A stretch of DNA of 64,000 nucleotides from assembly GCF_009909155.2 (NCBI RefSeq), contig NZ_JAAAPM020000023.1:1-64000 (forward strand), read 5' to 3'. This document shows, one piece after another, positions 50,837 to 60,016 of this stretch. A program made the position numbers and the translations under genes. The DNA is from Flavobacterium undicola (GTDB lineage: Bacteria; Bacteroidota; Bacteroidia; Flavobacteriales; Flavobacteriaceae). Positions within the stretch are counted from its first letter, which is position 1; each line of letters opens with the position of its first letter. Under the pieces are notes generated by a model. It saw only the letters and a program-made list of their open reading frames with translations. It did no database searches and was not told the origin of the DNA.

Positions 50837-52735
50837 ATGAATAAATTTGAACAATTAGGATTGAGTGAATCGTTACTGAAGGCGATTAAAGATCTAGGAT
50901 TTGAAAATCCGTCAGAAGTACAGGAGAAGGCGATTCCCCTATTATTGGAAAAAGATACAGATATGGTTGCGTTGGCTCAGACTGGGACAGGGAAAACGGC
51001 AGCTTTTGGTTTTCCAGTTATCCAAAAAATTGATGCTGACAACAGAAATACACAGGCGTTAATTTTATCTCCAACGCGCGAGCTTTGCTTACAGATTACC
51101 AACGAACTTAAAAACTACTCAAAATACGAAAAAGGTATTAATGTGGTAGCAGTTTACGGTGGGGCTAGTATTACCGAACAAGCGAGAGACATTAAGAGAG
51201 GAGCACAAATTATTGTGGCTACTCCAGGAAGAATGCAAGACATGATTAATAGAGGATTGGTAAACATTACTCAAATTAACTATTGTATTCTTGACGAAGC
51301 AGACGAAATGTTGAATATGGGATTCTACGAAGATATCGTAAACATCCTTTCAACAACCCCAGACGATAAAAACACATGGTTGTTTTCTGCTACTATGCCA
51401 GCAGAGGTTGCAAGAATTGGAAAACAATTCATGACTAACCCTGAAGAAATTACTGTTGGTACTAAAAATTCAGGTTCAGCAACGGTTTCTCACGAATTTT
51501 ACTTAGTAAATGCTCGTGACCGTTACGAAGCTTTAAAACGTTTAGCTGATGCTAATCCAGACATTTTCTCTGTAGTTTTTTGTAGAACAAAACGTGATAC
51601 ACAAGCTATTGCTGAAAAATTAGTTGAAGATGGATACAGCGCTGCTGCTTTGCACGGAGATTTATCTCAAGCGCAACGTGATGGTGTAATGAAATCTTTT
51701 AGAGGTCGTCAAATTCAAATGCTTGTAGCCACTGACGTTGCTGCTCGTGGAATTGACGTTGACAACATTACTCACGTAGTAAACTACCAATTGCCAGACG
51801 AAATTGAAACGTACAACCACCGTTCAGGTCGTACAGGTCGTGCAGGTAAATTAGGAACTTCTATCGTGATTGTTACTAAAAGTGAATTGCGTAAAATTTC
51901 TTCTATCGAAAGAATCATCAAACAAAAATTTGAAGAAAAAACAATTCCTTCTGGAATCGAAATCTGCGAAATTCAATTACTACACTTAGCAACCAAAATT
52001 AAAGATACTGAAGTTGATCACGAAATTGACAACTACTTACCAGCTATCAATGATGTATTAGAAGGTTTGACTAAAGAAGAATTGATCAAGAAAATGGTTT
52101 CTGTTGAATTTAACCGTTTCATCAATTATTACAAGAAAACCAGAGATCTTTCTTCTCAATCAGGAGAGAGACGTGAACGTGGTGATGATCACGCTCCAAG
52201 AGAAAACAATAATGGTGGTGCTACAAGATATTTTGTGAACATTGGTTCAAGAGATAATTTTGACTGGATGACATTGAAAGATTACTTGAAAGAAACATTA
52301 GACTTAGGTCGTGATGACGTTTTCAAAGTAGATGTAAAAGAAGGTTTCTCTTTCTTTAACACTGACCCAGAGCATACTGATAAAGTAATGGAAGTATTAA
52401 ACAACGTACAATTAGAAGGACGTCGTATTAATGTTGAAATTTCTAAAAATGATGGTGGCGGAAGACGTGACCATAACGGAAGAAGTTCTGGTGGTGGATT
52501 TGGCGGAAGAAGCTCAGCTCCAAGAAGAGAAGGTTCATCTGACAGAGCTCCTAGACGTGAAGGTTCTGGTGGTGGTTTTAGAAGCGACAGAAACTCAGCT
52601 CCAAGAGAAGGTGGTTTCAGAAGCGAAAGAAGCAGTTCCGCTCCAAGACGTGAAGGTGGTTCATCAGAAAGACCAGCAAGACGTTCTGAAAGCTTTGGTG
52701 ATTCACCAAGACCAAGAAGACCAAGAAGAGACTAA
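50837..52735 (+). CDS. DEAD-box RNA helicase with RGG-like tail
   Basis: A 632-residue RNA helicase. The Q motif (FENPSEVQEKAIP), AQTGTGKTAA, PTRELCLQ, TPGR, DEAD, SAT and HRSGRTGRAG are all present (1-370). A DbpA/CsdA-type RNA-binding domain follows (about 462-538, RYFVNIGSRDNFDWMTLKDYL). The tail (about 540-632) is a low-complexity Arg/Gly/Ser region with repeated APRREG units. Such helicases help ribosome assembly and cold growth. The tail repeats invite copy-number change. Confidence 0.95.
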   Translation: MNKFEQLGLSESLLKAIKDLGFENPSEVQEKAIPLLLEKDTDMVALAQTGTGKTAAFGFPVIQKIDADNRNTQALILSPTRELCLQITNELKNYSKYEKGINVVAVYGGASITEQARDIKRGAQIIVATPGRMQDMINRGLVNITQINYCILDEADEMLNMGFYEDIVNILSTTPDDKNTWLFSATMPAEVARIGKQFMTNPEEITVGTKNSGSATVSHEFYLVNARDRYEALKRLADANPDIFSVVFCRTKRDTQAIAEKLVEDGYSAAALHGDLSQAQRDGVMKSFRGRQIQMLVATDVAARGIDVDNITHVVNYQLPDEIETYNHRSGRTGRAGKLGTSIVIVTKSELRKISSIERIIKQKFEEKTIPSGIEICEIQLLHLATKIKDTEVDHEIDNYLPAINDVLEGLTKEELIKKMVSVEFNRFINYYKKTRDLSSQSGERRERGDDHAPRENNNGGATRYFVNIGSRDNFDWMTLKDYLKETLDLGRDDVFKVDVKEGFSFFNTDPEHTDKVMEVLNNVQLEGRRINVEISKNDGGGRRDHNGRSSGGGFGGRSSAPRREGSSDRAPRREGSGGGFRSDRNSAPREGGFRSERSSSAPRREGGSSERPARRSESFGDSPRPRRPRRD

Positions 52736-52824
52736 CAGACCACTGTTAATTTTCTTATAATTAAAATAATAAACTACAAAATATTTAAAGCCGTTTTATT
52801 ACTTTTAAAGTTTTAAACCAGTTT

Positions 52825-53592
52825 ATGAAATATTTTGTAGTTTTCTTTTTTTTAGTACTATCTGCAGCCTCATTTGCTCAAGCAACAATTCCTTCTCAAA
52901 AGGTAACAGGCTATATTTATAACGATAACACCAAAACACCTTTAACTGGCGTTAACATTATAAACATCAACAAGGTAAGAGGCGCTGTAACCGACTCAAA
53001 AGGATATTTTGAAATTGATGTTCATCCTACAGATACTTTACATTTTTCCTTTTTAGGATTCCAATCGTTAAGAGTTAAAGTAACCAATGACTGGATCAAA
53101 AACAAAGTCGCTAAAATTTTCTTAACCGAAAAAGCCATCGCCTTAGAAGAAGTAATCATCCGACCATTTAACCTAACGGGGTATTTAGAAGTCGACTCGA
53201 AAACCATTCCTATAAATCAAAACTACCGCTATAATATTTCCGGATTGAATAGTGGCTACGAAGCAGGAGAATATTCGCCGGGAGCTTTTGGTAAAGTATT
53301 AGGCTCTATATTTAACCCAGCCGATATGCTGTATAATTTCTTTGGCAAAAAAACAACTGAGCTAAAGAAACTTAGGGAAATGAAAAAAGACGATACAGTT
53401 AGAAATCTTCTGGAATCTAAATTTGACCGTGAAACACTCGCTGTTTTATTGGGTATCGATAAAAAAGAAATCCCTGAAATATTACAAAGATGCAATTATT
53501 CAGAATCTTTTATTCAAACCGCAAACGACTTACAAATCATGGATGCCATAAGCGGATGCTATGAACAATACAAAATTTTGAAAAAGAAATAA
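52825..53592 (+). CDS. secreted protein with carboxypeptidase-like regulatory domain
   Basis: A 255-residue exported protein: signal peptide KYFVVFFFLVLSAASFAQA, then a CarboxypepD_reg-like beta-sandwich (about 25-105: VTGYIYNDNTKTPLTGVNIININKVRGAVTDSKGYFEIDV, FLGFQSLRVKV). The rest (about 110-255) is helical and charged with no domain I can name. The first domain is the one used at the N terminus of TonB-dependent receptors and DUF5686 proteins; here the barrel is absent. Confidence 0.82.
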   Translation: MKYFVVFFFLVLSAASFAQATIPSQKVTGYIYNDNTKTPLTGVNIININKVRGAVTDSKGYFEIDVHPTDTLHFSFLGFQSLRVKVTNDWIKNKVAKIFLTEKAIALEEVIIRPFNLTGYLEVDSKTIPINQNYRYNISGLNSGYEAGEYSPGAFGKVLGSIFNPADMLYNFFGKKTTELKKLREMKKDDTVRNLLESKFDRETLAVLLGIDKKEIPEILQRCNYSESFIQTANDLQIMDAISGCYEQYKILKKK

Positions 53593-53627
53593 ACTAAAAT
53601 ATCATAATTTAGATATCCGATTTCAGT

Positions 53628-53698
53628 CCTCAATTACAAAGTAGTTGGGGATTTTTTTTATTGCTACCAATATAAATTACAATAATTTTCTATATTTG
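53628..53698 (+). repeat. duplicated terminator-promoter cassette, copy 1
   Basis: CCTCAATTAC and GTAGTTGGGG form a 10-bp stem with G:U pairs followed by a T-run, then CCAATATAAATTACAATAATTTTC and TATATTTG (TAnnTTTG). A near-identical 71-bp copy lies at 54284-54354. The cassette ends the previous gene and starts the next. Confidence 0.75.
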
Positions 53699-53729
53699 GC
53701 TAAAAAAACAAACTATAATTCTTATAAAA

Positions 53730-54257
53730 ATGAAATACTCAATTACAGTCTTAATTATATTTTTTACACTAAAATCAACATTTTGTATTGGTCAAACAAA
53801 ATTTATTCAACAAAAAGCAGGACATATCTTCTTTATAAATTTGCCTGACTATATGAATAAAACCATTGGTCTTAATGATGTAGCAACAATTCAATATAAA
53901 AACAGTGTAAAAGATGTTTATACTATTGCTATTGAAGACAGTAAAGAAGATCTTGCAATATTAGACATGCATTATTCATCAATAAATGAATTTCATGAAG
54001 ATTTCGTTAAAGATTTTTTAAAAGACGAAGAAAAAAGAAATATTTCTAAACCTATTTATCAATCAAAAGACAACATTAATTTTGTTGAATTTGATGCATC
54101 ATACTACGACAAGGAAGCAAAGATTGGAATTTATTATCTAGTAGGTATTGTCGAAAGTAAATCACATTTTTACAAAGTACTCTCTTGGACTAACATAGAA
54201 AATAAAGATAAATTTAAAGCTGATTTTCAAAATACGCTATATAGTTTAAAAGATTAA
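53730..54257 (+). CDS. secreted hypothetical protein
   Basis: A 175-residue protein with a signal peptide (SITVLIIFFTLKSTFCIGQ) and a small beta/alpha mature domain with IFFINLPDYMNKTIGLNDVATIQYKN, FVEFDASYYDKEAKIGIYYLVGIVES and SHFYKVLSWTN. No family is recognised; similar secreted proteins of unknown role are frequent in Flavobacterium. Transcription probably starts from the cassette at 53628. Confidence 0.75.
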   Translation: MKYSITVLIIFFTLKSTFCIGQTKFIQQKAGHIFFINLPDYMNKTIGLNDVATIQYKNSVKDVYTIAIEDSKEDLAILDMHYSSINEFHEDFVKDFLKDEEKRNISKPIYQSKDNINFVEFDASYYDKEAKIGIYYLVGIVESKSHFYKVLSWTNIENKDKFKADFQNTLYSLKD

Positions 54258-54283
54258 TCCATTCGAAATTCAACAAAACATCT

Positions 54284-54354
54284 CCTCAATTACAAAGTAG
54301 TTGGGGATTTTTTTTACTGTTACCAATATAAATTACAATAATTTTCTATATTTA
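54284..54354 (+). repeat. duplicated terminator-promoter cassette, copy 2
   Basis: The same hairpin (CCTCAATTAC/GTAGTTGGGG) and spacer as at 53628, but the -7 like end reads TATATTTA instead of TATATTTG. It precedes the 36-residue gene at 54384. Confidence 0.75.
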
Positions 54355-54383
54355 CTAAAACACAACCTTAAAACACAATTACC

Positions 54384-54494
54384 ATGTCAAAAAGTCAAGA
54401 CGCTAAAAAAACGGTTAAAAAAGAACCGTTAAAAACAGCAAAAGAGAAGAAGGAAGAAAAAAGAGAAAAGAAAAACAGTCCTAAAAGAGACTAA
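54384..54494 (+). CDS. 36-residue lysine-rich small protein
   Basis: A short, very basic and disordered peptide, MSKSQDAKKTVKKEPLKTAK followed by EKKEEKRxKK-type runs and a PKRD end. It has a clear ATG and stop and its own upstream terminator-promoter cassette. I recall similar lysine-rich peptides in other Flavobacteriia. Nucleic-acid binding is possible from the charge but not shown. Confidence 0.65.
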   Translation: MSKSQDAKKTVKKEPLKTAKEKKEEKREKKNSPKRD

Positions 54495-54505
54495 AATTAA
54501 GTGGT

Positions 54506-54569
54506 CAGTATTCAGTAGTATAGTGGTCAGTTCCACTCTAACTACTGAATACTATACTACTGAATACTG
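54506..54569. repeat. iterated-word inverted repeat before pepD terminus
   Basis: A 19-bp perfect inverted repeat: CAGTATTCAGTAGTATAGT at 54506-54524 and its reverse complement at 54551-54569, between the small gene (+) and pepD (-). The words are GTATTCAGTAG. Confidence 0.75.
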
Positions 54570-54573
54570 AACA

Positions 54574-56037
54574 CTATTTTACAGGGATATTCGCCAAAAT
54601 TTCGATTAGAAACTTCCAGAATTTTTGAGAAGAAGCAATACTCGCTCTTTCGTCTGGTGAATGCGCACCGTGAATGGTTGGTCCAAAAGAAATCATATCC
54701 ATATCAGGATAATTAGACCCTAAAATTCCGCATTCTAAGCCCGCATGGCAAGCCACTACTTTTGGTTTTTCTCCATTTAGTTTTTCATAAATTGGAACCA
54801 AAACCTCTAAAATCTCCGATTCTGGATTAGGAGTCCAACCTGGATATGAACCTGAAATTTCTACTTCGCAGCCCATTAATTCAAAAGCCGAACGCAAGTC
54901 GTTAGCCAAATCAAACTTAGCCGATTCAACTGAAGAACGCGTCAAGCATTGCACGGTTAATTTCCCTTTACCAACAGCAACCTTAGCAATATTATTCGAA
55001 GTTTCCACTAGATTATCAAAATCGGCACTCATTCTATGCACTCCATTGGCTGCAGTGGCCATCGAACGCACAAAATAATATTGCGCCATCGGAGGCATCA
55101 CCTTTGATGGTGCTTTTTTCAATTTTTCGAAAACAATTTCTAAGTTGGGTTCTGTAGTTTTTAGTTCATTTTTAATTTCGCTGACAATTTGCTGCATATC
55201 AAAAACAAAAGCCTCATCATAAACCGAAGCAATAATCACCTTTGCCTCACTTTCGCGCGGAATAGCATTCCGTAAACTTCCGCCATGAATTTCCGAAATT
55301 TGCAAACCAAAATTATCAAAACCATCATACAAAAGTCGGTTCATGATTTTATTGGCATTGCCTAAACCTTTATGAATATCAATCCCCGAATGCCCTCCTT
55401 TGAGTCCTTTTACGGTAATACTATAACCTACAGAATGATCCGGAGTCTCCTCCTCATCGTACTCAGCCACCGCCGTAACATCTATTCCTCCTGCACAACC
55501 AATATCTATTTCATCATCTTCTTCAGTATCCAAATTCAACAGAATTTCTCCTTGAAGTAAACCGCCTTTTAAATGCATCGCACCTGTCATACCAGTTTCC
55601 TCATCAACAGTAAACAAAGCTTCAATAGCAGGATGTGCAATAGTTGTACTTTCTAAAATGCTCATAATCGCAGCCACACCCAGCCCATTATCCGCTCCAA
55701 GAGTCGTTCCTTTAGCACGAACCCAATCGCCATCAACATACATTTCGATGCCTTGATTAGCAAAGTCAAAAACAGTATCGGCATTCTTTTGATGTACCAT
55801 ATCCAAATGCCCTTGCAACACAATTGGTTTACGGTTTTCCATTCCCGCTGTGGCTGGTTTTCGAATAATCACATTATGAATCTTATCTTCAAAAACTTCT
55901 AAACCTAAGCTTTCGCCAAAGCTTTTTATAAACTCCACTACACGTCCTTCTTTTTTAGAAGGCCTGGGAACTGCATTTAAATTGGCAAAATTATTCCACA
56001 ATGCCTTAGGTTCTAAATTCCGTATTTCCTGACTCAT
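54574..56037 (-). CDS. pepD: Xaa-His dipeptidase (aminoacyl-histidine dipeptidase)
   Basis: A 487-residue M20C metallopeptidase. The metal ligands lie in VLQGHLDMVHQK, TLGADNGLGVAA (bridging Asp) and TVDEETGMTGA (catalytic Glu), with later VKGLKGGHSGIDIHKG and SFGPTIHGAHSPDE. It hydrolyses dipeptides in the cytoplasm. The length is that of E. coli PepD. It is a single-gene unit. Confidence 0.95.
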   Translation of the reverse strand: MSQEIRNLEPKALWNNFANLNAVPRPSKKEGRVVEFIKSFGESLGLEVFEDKIHNVIIRKPATAGMENRKPIVLQGHLDMVHQKNADTVFDFANQGIEMYVDGDWVRAKGTTLGADNGLGVAAIMSILESTTIAHPAIEALFTVDEETGMTGAMHLKGGLLQGEILLNLDTEEDDEIDIGCAGGIDVTAVAEYDEEETPDHSVGYSITVKGLKGGHSGIDIHKGLGNANKIMNRLLYDGFDNFGLQISEIHGGSLRNAIPRESEAKVIIASVYDEAFVFDMQQIVSEIKNELKTTEPNLEIVFEKLKKAPSKVMPPMAQYYFVRSMATAANGVHRMSADFDNLVETSNNIAKVAVGKGKLTVQCLTRSSVESAKFDLANDLRSAFELMGCEVEISGSYPGWTPNPESEILEVLVPIYEKLNGEKPKVVACHAGLECGILGSNYPDMDMISFGPTIHGAHSPDERASIASSQKFWKFLIEILANIPVK

Positions 56038-56104
56038 ATTTTGTGTTGTATTTTCGATTTAAAAAACTCAAAGTTACAAAGTTTAAAATCCTTTTCTAAC
56101 ATTA

Positions 56105-56167
56105 ATACCGTTTGTTATTTCAAAATAGCCCAATAAAAATTGGACTAAATGAAATATACAACGGCAT
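56105..56167. repeat. 62-bp ATACCG palindrome, copy B
   Basis: ATACCGTTTG...ACAACGGCAT outer arms enclose an inner CCCAATAAAAATTGGACT inverted part. Related to 28004-28065 and 60754-60816; it lies upstream of the DUF3810 gene. Confidence 0.7.
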
Positions 56168-56253
56168 TCCACCACAACGATTAAACTATATTGTATTTAT
56201 ATTCGGTGTAAATTAATTATTGTAATTATATTTACGCATATAAAATTGCTATT

Positions 56254-57315
56254 TTGAAACGGAAATACCTACTCCCCTTTTTGCTCGTTATTCAGATTTT
56301 AATTCTCAAAATAATTCGCTTTTTCCCTGAGACTGTAGAAGCATTTTACAGCAATGGAATGTATCCTTATATTTCCAATTTCCTCAGAATCACTTTGGGC
56401 TGGATTCCGTTTTCTATAGGTGATGTATTTTATTTTGTTTTGATTTTATTAGCTGTAAAATGGTTTTGGAATAATCGAAAAAATTGGTCATCCAATTGGA
56501 AAAACCGGGCATTATCAATTCTAAGTGTGCTGTCAGTATTTTATTTTTTCTTTCATTTTCTGTGGGCAATCAACTATTACAGAATTCCTCTTTTCGAAAA
56601 AATGAAAATTGAAAGAGAGTATTCGGATGCTGATTTATATAATTTCACAAAAAAAATCATTGCAAAAACCAATGAAATCCACAGTCAAGTTACCCAAAGT
56701 AACGTACTAAAAGTAGTTTTTCCTTACTCTCAAGAAGATACTTTTTACAAAAACTTGAATGGCTATAAAAACCTGTCAACTGAATATCCTTTCTTTGCTT
56801 ATTCGAATTTAAGCATTAAAAAATCGCTATTTAGTTTGCCGTTAACATATATGGGTTTTGGTGGTTATCTGAATCCTTTTACCAATGAAGCACAACTTAA
56901 TCATTTAATGCCAATGTATAATTTACCCACAACGAGTTGTCATGAAATGGCGCATCAAATGGGTTATGCCAGCGAAAGCGAATGTAATTTCATCGGTTTT
57001 CTGGCTTCGGTAAACAACAACGATTTATACTTTAAATATTCAGGATATAGCTTTGCTTTGCGTTATTGTTTGAACAATTGGTATATTCGAAACGAAAAAA
57101 TATATCACAAATTACTTAAAACCGTTCATCCCGGAATTCTACGAAATTTCGAAGAAAGCGAAAAATTCTGGATGCAATATGAAACGCCCATTGAAAGAGG
57201 TTTTCATGCCTTTTACGACCGTTATTTGAAACTAAATCAACAAAAAGAAGGAATAGACAGCTACAGTAAATTTGTCAATTTAATGGTGAATTATTATAAA
57301 AAAAGGCCGTTATAG
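56254..57315 (+). CDS. DUF3810 membrane-anchored putative metallopeptidase, TTG start
   Basis: A 353-residue protein. The N-terminal helices (YLLPFLLVIQILILKIIRFF, IGDVFYFVLILLAVKWF, ALSILSVLSVFYFFFHF) are followed by an extracytoplasmic domain with the zinc motif HEMAHQMGYASESECNF (HExxH plus a later Glu), characteristic of DUF3810. The only start that keeps the first helix is the TTG at 56254; the next Met is 34 residues on. The substrate is unknown. The stop is followed by a MITE-like copy. Confidence 0.9.
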   Translation: MKRKYLLPFLLVIQILILKIIRFFPETVEAFYSNGMYPYISNFLRITLGWIPFSIGDVFYFVLILLAVKWFWNNRKNWSSNWKNRALSILSVLSVFYFFFHFLWAINYYRIPLFEKMKIEREYSDADLYNFTKKIIAKTNEIHSQVTQSNVLKVVFPYSQEDTFYKNLNGYKNLSTEYPFFAYSNLSIKKSLFSLPLTYMGFGGYLNPFTNEAQLNHLMPMYNLPTTSCHEMAHQMGYASESECNFIGFLASVNNNDLYFKYSGYSFALRYCLNNWYIRNEKIYHKLLKTVHPGILRNFEESEKFWMQYETPIERGFHAFYDRYLKLNQQKEGIDSYSKFVNLMVNYYKKRPL

Positions 57316-57329
57316 CCTTAAGTAAACTG

Positions 57330-57727
57330 TTGGATGAAATTATTTAAAACATCAGTTCGAGTATTTTTTGTGTAGTAAAACGGAATCACTACCAATGAAG
57401 TTTTTTAAAAGTAAAAATTAAGGTTTATTAATTTTCTTTTTTGCTTGATCAAAAAAGAAACAAAAAAATCAAGTCTTGCACTTCCTCGTCGGTCAAATTA
57501 GTTTTCGAATTAGCTTCGCTCTATTCGCCTTTGGCTCGAGTCTAAAAGAAAATAACTCTCCGCCGCGGCGGATCAAACAGATTTTCTTTTTACGTATTCT
57601 TCAAACATTTGACACTCGACTGCGGAAGCTAAGGACAGCTTAAACCCCAGAAACAACAATTTAATTCATAATTAACAAAACATAAACGTCATTTACATTG
57701 TTTTTTTTTAGAATAAATTACTTCTTG
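57330..57727 (-). mobile_element. MITE-like dispersed element, copy 4 (inverted)
   Basis: The same element on the opposite strand. TTGGATGAAAT at 57330-57340 and AGTTCGAG at 57354-57361 match the terminal repeats of copy 1. The core with CTCCGCCGCGGCGGATC, the TTTCTTTTTTG-type hairpin and CTGCGGAAGCTAAGGACAG follows. The other end stops near GAATAAATTACTTC, just before the stop codon of the ndh gene, so one terminal repeat is lost. Confidence 0.75.
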
Positions 57728-57731
57728 GTAA

Positions 57732-59036
57732 TTAAATTTCATCACTGGTAAAACTAGTAAAGCTTCTCTTTTTATAAGGTCTGATAATCAATCGGCCTTC
57801 ACGGTCAAAACGGATGTAATTGTACACCCAATTCAAGAAAACGACTGCTTTGTTTTTGAAACCAATCAATGAAAACAGGTGGACAAACATCCAAACAAAC
57901 CAAGCAAAAACACCACTAAAATGACAATTAGGTAAGTCGACTACGGCTTTATTTCTTCCAATGGTAGCCATAGAACCTTTGTCTTTATATTCAAAAGCTT
58001 CCATTTCTTGATTTTGGATCAATCGAATAATATTTCCCCCTAATAATTTCCCTTGTTGTATCGCAGGCTGTGCCATCATAGGATGTCCTTCCGGATAGGT
58101 TTCGGTTTCCATAAAAGCAATATCGCCAATAGCAAAAATGTTATTATAACCTTTTACCTGACTAAATTGATTCACTCGAATGCGTTCTACCTTTTCAACC
58201 AAAGAATCGGCATCAAAACCAGAGACTAAAGCACCTTGAACACCAGCGGTCCAAATAACCGTGGCGGTATCAAACGCCAAATCAGAATCAGTAGTAATGG
58301 TACGTCCATCATAATTAGTAACCCGAACGTTTTTCCAAATCTTAACCCCAAGTTTCAAAAGGAATTTTTCGGCAGCCTCGGATGATTTTTCACTCATAGT
58401 ATTAAGAATTCGATCGCCGCTTTGAATCAAATTGATTTGCATTTTATCAATATCTAAATCGGGATAGTCTTTTTGAAGAATGGCTTTTTTCATCTCAGCC
58501 AAAGCACCCGCTAATTCTACTCCCGTGGGACCACCGCCTACAAGAACAAAATTAATTAAGCAGTTTCTTTCATCACAATCCTGAGTTAAAACAGCTTGTT
58601 CAAAATTTTCTAATATCAAACTTCTAATATTAAGCGATTGCGGAATGGTTTTCATAGCCATGCTATTTCGCTTAATCTCTTTATTGCCAAAATAATTTGT
58701 TTTAGAACCCGTAGCCATAACCAGATAATCATAGTCTAATTCCCCAATTTCGGTAATGACTTTTTTATTTTTGGTATCTATTTCCAGAACTGAAGTCAGT
58801 CTAAAATAGAAATCATCGTATTCCTGAATCACTTTTCGAATAGGAAATGCTATAGAACCCGCTTCCAGTCCGCCGGTTGCCACTTGGTACAACAAAGGTT
58901 GAAAAGTATTGTAGTTATGTTTGTCCAAAAGAACAACCTGAACTTTTTTATTTCTCAATTCTTTGGCCAAAGCAATTCCGGCAAAACCGCTACCTATAAT
59001 TACAATCCTCGATAAATTTGTATTGGGAATATTCAT
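57732..59036 (-). CDS. ndh: type II NADH dehydrogenase (NDH-2)
   Basis: A 434-residue FAD/NAD(P)-dependent oxidoreductase that transfers electrons from NADH to quinone without proton pumping. The FAD dinucleotide motif IVIIGSGFAGIALAKEL begins the protein. LLYQVATGGLEAGSIAFPIR, a second nucleotide motif FVLVGGGPTGVELAGAL and the quinone-side FAIGDIAFM follow. A hydrophobic C terminus (FAWFVWMFVHLFSLIGFKNKAVVFL) anchors it in the membrane. NDH-2 is the typical assignment. Confidence 0.93.
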   Translation of the reverse strand: MNIPNTNLSRIVIIGSGFAGIALAKELRNKKVQVVLLDKHNYNTFQPLLYQVATGGLEAGSIAFPIRKVIQEYDDFYFRLTSVLEIDTKNKKVITEIGELDYDYLVMATGSKTNYFGNKEIKRNSMAMKTIPQSLNIRSLILENFEQAVLTQDCDERNCLINFVLVGGGPTGVELAGALAEMKKAILQKDYPDLDIDKMQINLIQSGDRILNTMSEKSSEAAEKFLLKLGVKIWKNVRVTNYDGRTITTDSDLAFDTATVIWTAGVQGALVSGFDADSLVEKVERIRVNQFSQVKGYNNIFAIGDIAFMETETYPEGHPMMAQPAIQQGKLLGGNIIRLIQNQEMEAFEYKDKGSMATIGRNKAVVDLPNCHFSGVFAWFVWMFVHLFSLIGFKNKAVVFLNWVYNYIRFDREGRLIIRPYKKRSFTSFTSDEI

Positions 59037-59094
59037 AATGCCGTTGTTATAACTATCTAAATATACAAACTATAAAATTCAAAACGACTAGAAA

Positions 59095-59121
59095 TAAAAA
59101 AAGAGAGCGTATTGCTCTCTT
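59095..59121 (-). terminator. terminator of the plsC-like gene
   Basis: On the minus strand AGAGAGC pairs with GCTCTCT around AATAC and runs into Ts, directly after the stop codon. Confidence 0.85.
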
Positions 59122-59122
59122 T

Positions 59123-59935
59123 CTATTCTATTTCCCATTGACGCAATTTGTTCAATTGCTCTTGCTCTTCTAATTCTTCGGCTGGAATTACCTTTAAAAA
59201 AGAAGAATGTTGCTCAATTGCATATTCTATTTTTTCGACAATTTCGTCAATTGTATCATTATCATAATCAATTTCGAGTGGTTCTTTGATGATAAAAGAT
59301 TGTAGAATCCCTTTCTTTTTCATTCGAATTCCTTTTCTGTCAAAAGAACGTCGGAATCCATCAATCACGATAGGAACTACAATAGGGCGATGTTGTTTGA
59401 TAATATGCGCTGTTCCTTTTCGAACAGGCTTGAAAGAACGGGTTGTTCCTTGCGGAAAAGTAATTACCCAGCCATCATTTAATGCTTTTTTAATATTTTC
59501 GGTATCATTAGGATTTACTGCTTTTTTTTCAGTCGCATCTACGCCTTCCGAACGCCAGGTTCTCTCAACAGGAATGGCTCCGGCATAAGACAATATTTTA
59601 GGCAATAATCCAGAACGCATGGTTTCCTTCGCTGCCACATAATAAATATTCATCTTAGGTTCCCAAAGGTATCCGATGTTTTTAATCGAATCGATTCGTC
59701 CGCTTAAACTGGCATTAAACACATGAAACATCGCCACTACATCAGCAAAATAAGTTTGATGATTAGAGATAAAAAGCACATTGGTATCCGGTAAATTTCG
59801 AATAATCTCCGAACCTTCGATTTGCAAATCATTAAAACCTCTATAACGTCTATGAGTACAGCTTCCAAAAAAACGAATCAGCCATTTTTTTAGAAATAAG
59901 ATATGTCCAAAAGGATTTCTTTTAAATAGTCCCAT
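59123..59935 (-). CDS. 1-acyl-sn-glycerol-3-phosphate acyltransferase-like protein
   Basis: A 270-residue PlsC-type acyltransferase with the catalytic HX4D motif SNHQTYFADVVAMFHVF, the acyl-acceptor motif TFPQGTTRS and the later VPIVIDGFRRSFDRKG. A predicted short membrane-associated segment is near the N terminus. It makes phosphatidic acid or modifies another lipid. The distance to NDH-2 suggests a separate unit. Confidence 0.9.
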   Translation of the reverse strand: MGLFKRNPFGHILFLKKWLIRFFGSCTHRRYRGFNDLQIEGSEIIRNLPDTNVLFISNHQTYFADVVAMFHVFNASLSGRIDSIKNIGYLWEPKMNIYYVAAKETMRSGLLPKILSYAGAIPVERTWRSEGVDATEKKAVNPNDTENIKKALNDGWVITFPQGTTRSFKPVRKGTAHIIKQHRPIVVPIVIDGFRRSFDRKGIRMKKKGILQSFIIKEPLEIDYDNDTIDEIVEKIEYAIEQHSSFLKVIPAEELEEQEQLNKLRQWEIE

Positions 59936-60016
59936 AAACTGTGATTTGTTTTTAAAAATTGTATTGTAAAATTACAAAAATATTATTTGAGAACTCTGAA
60001 TTGTACTCTTGGTAAA

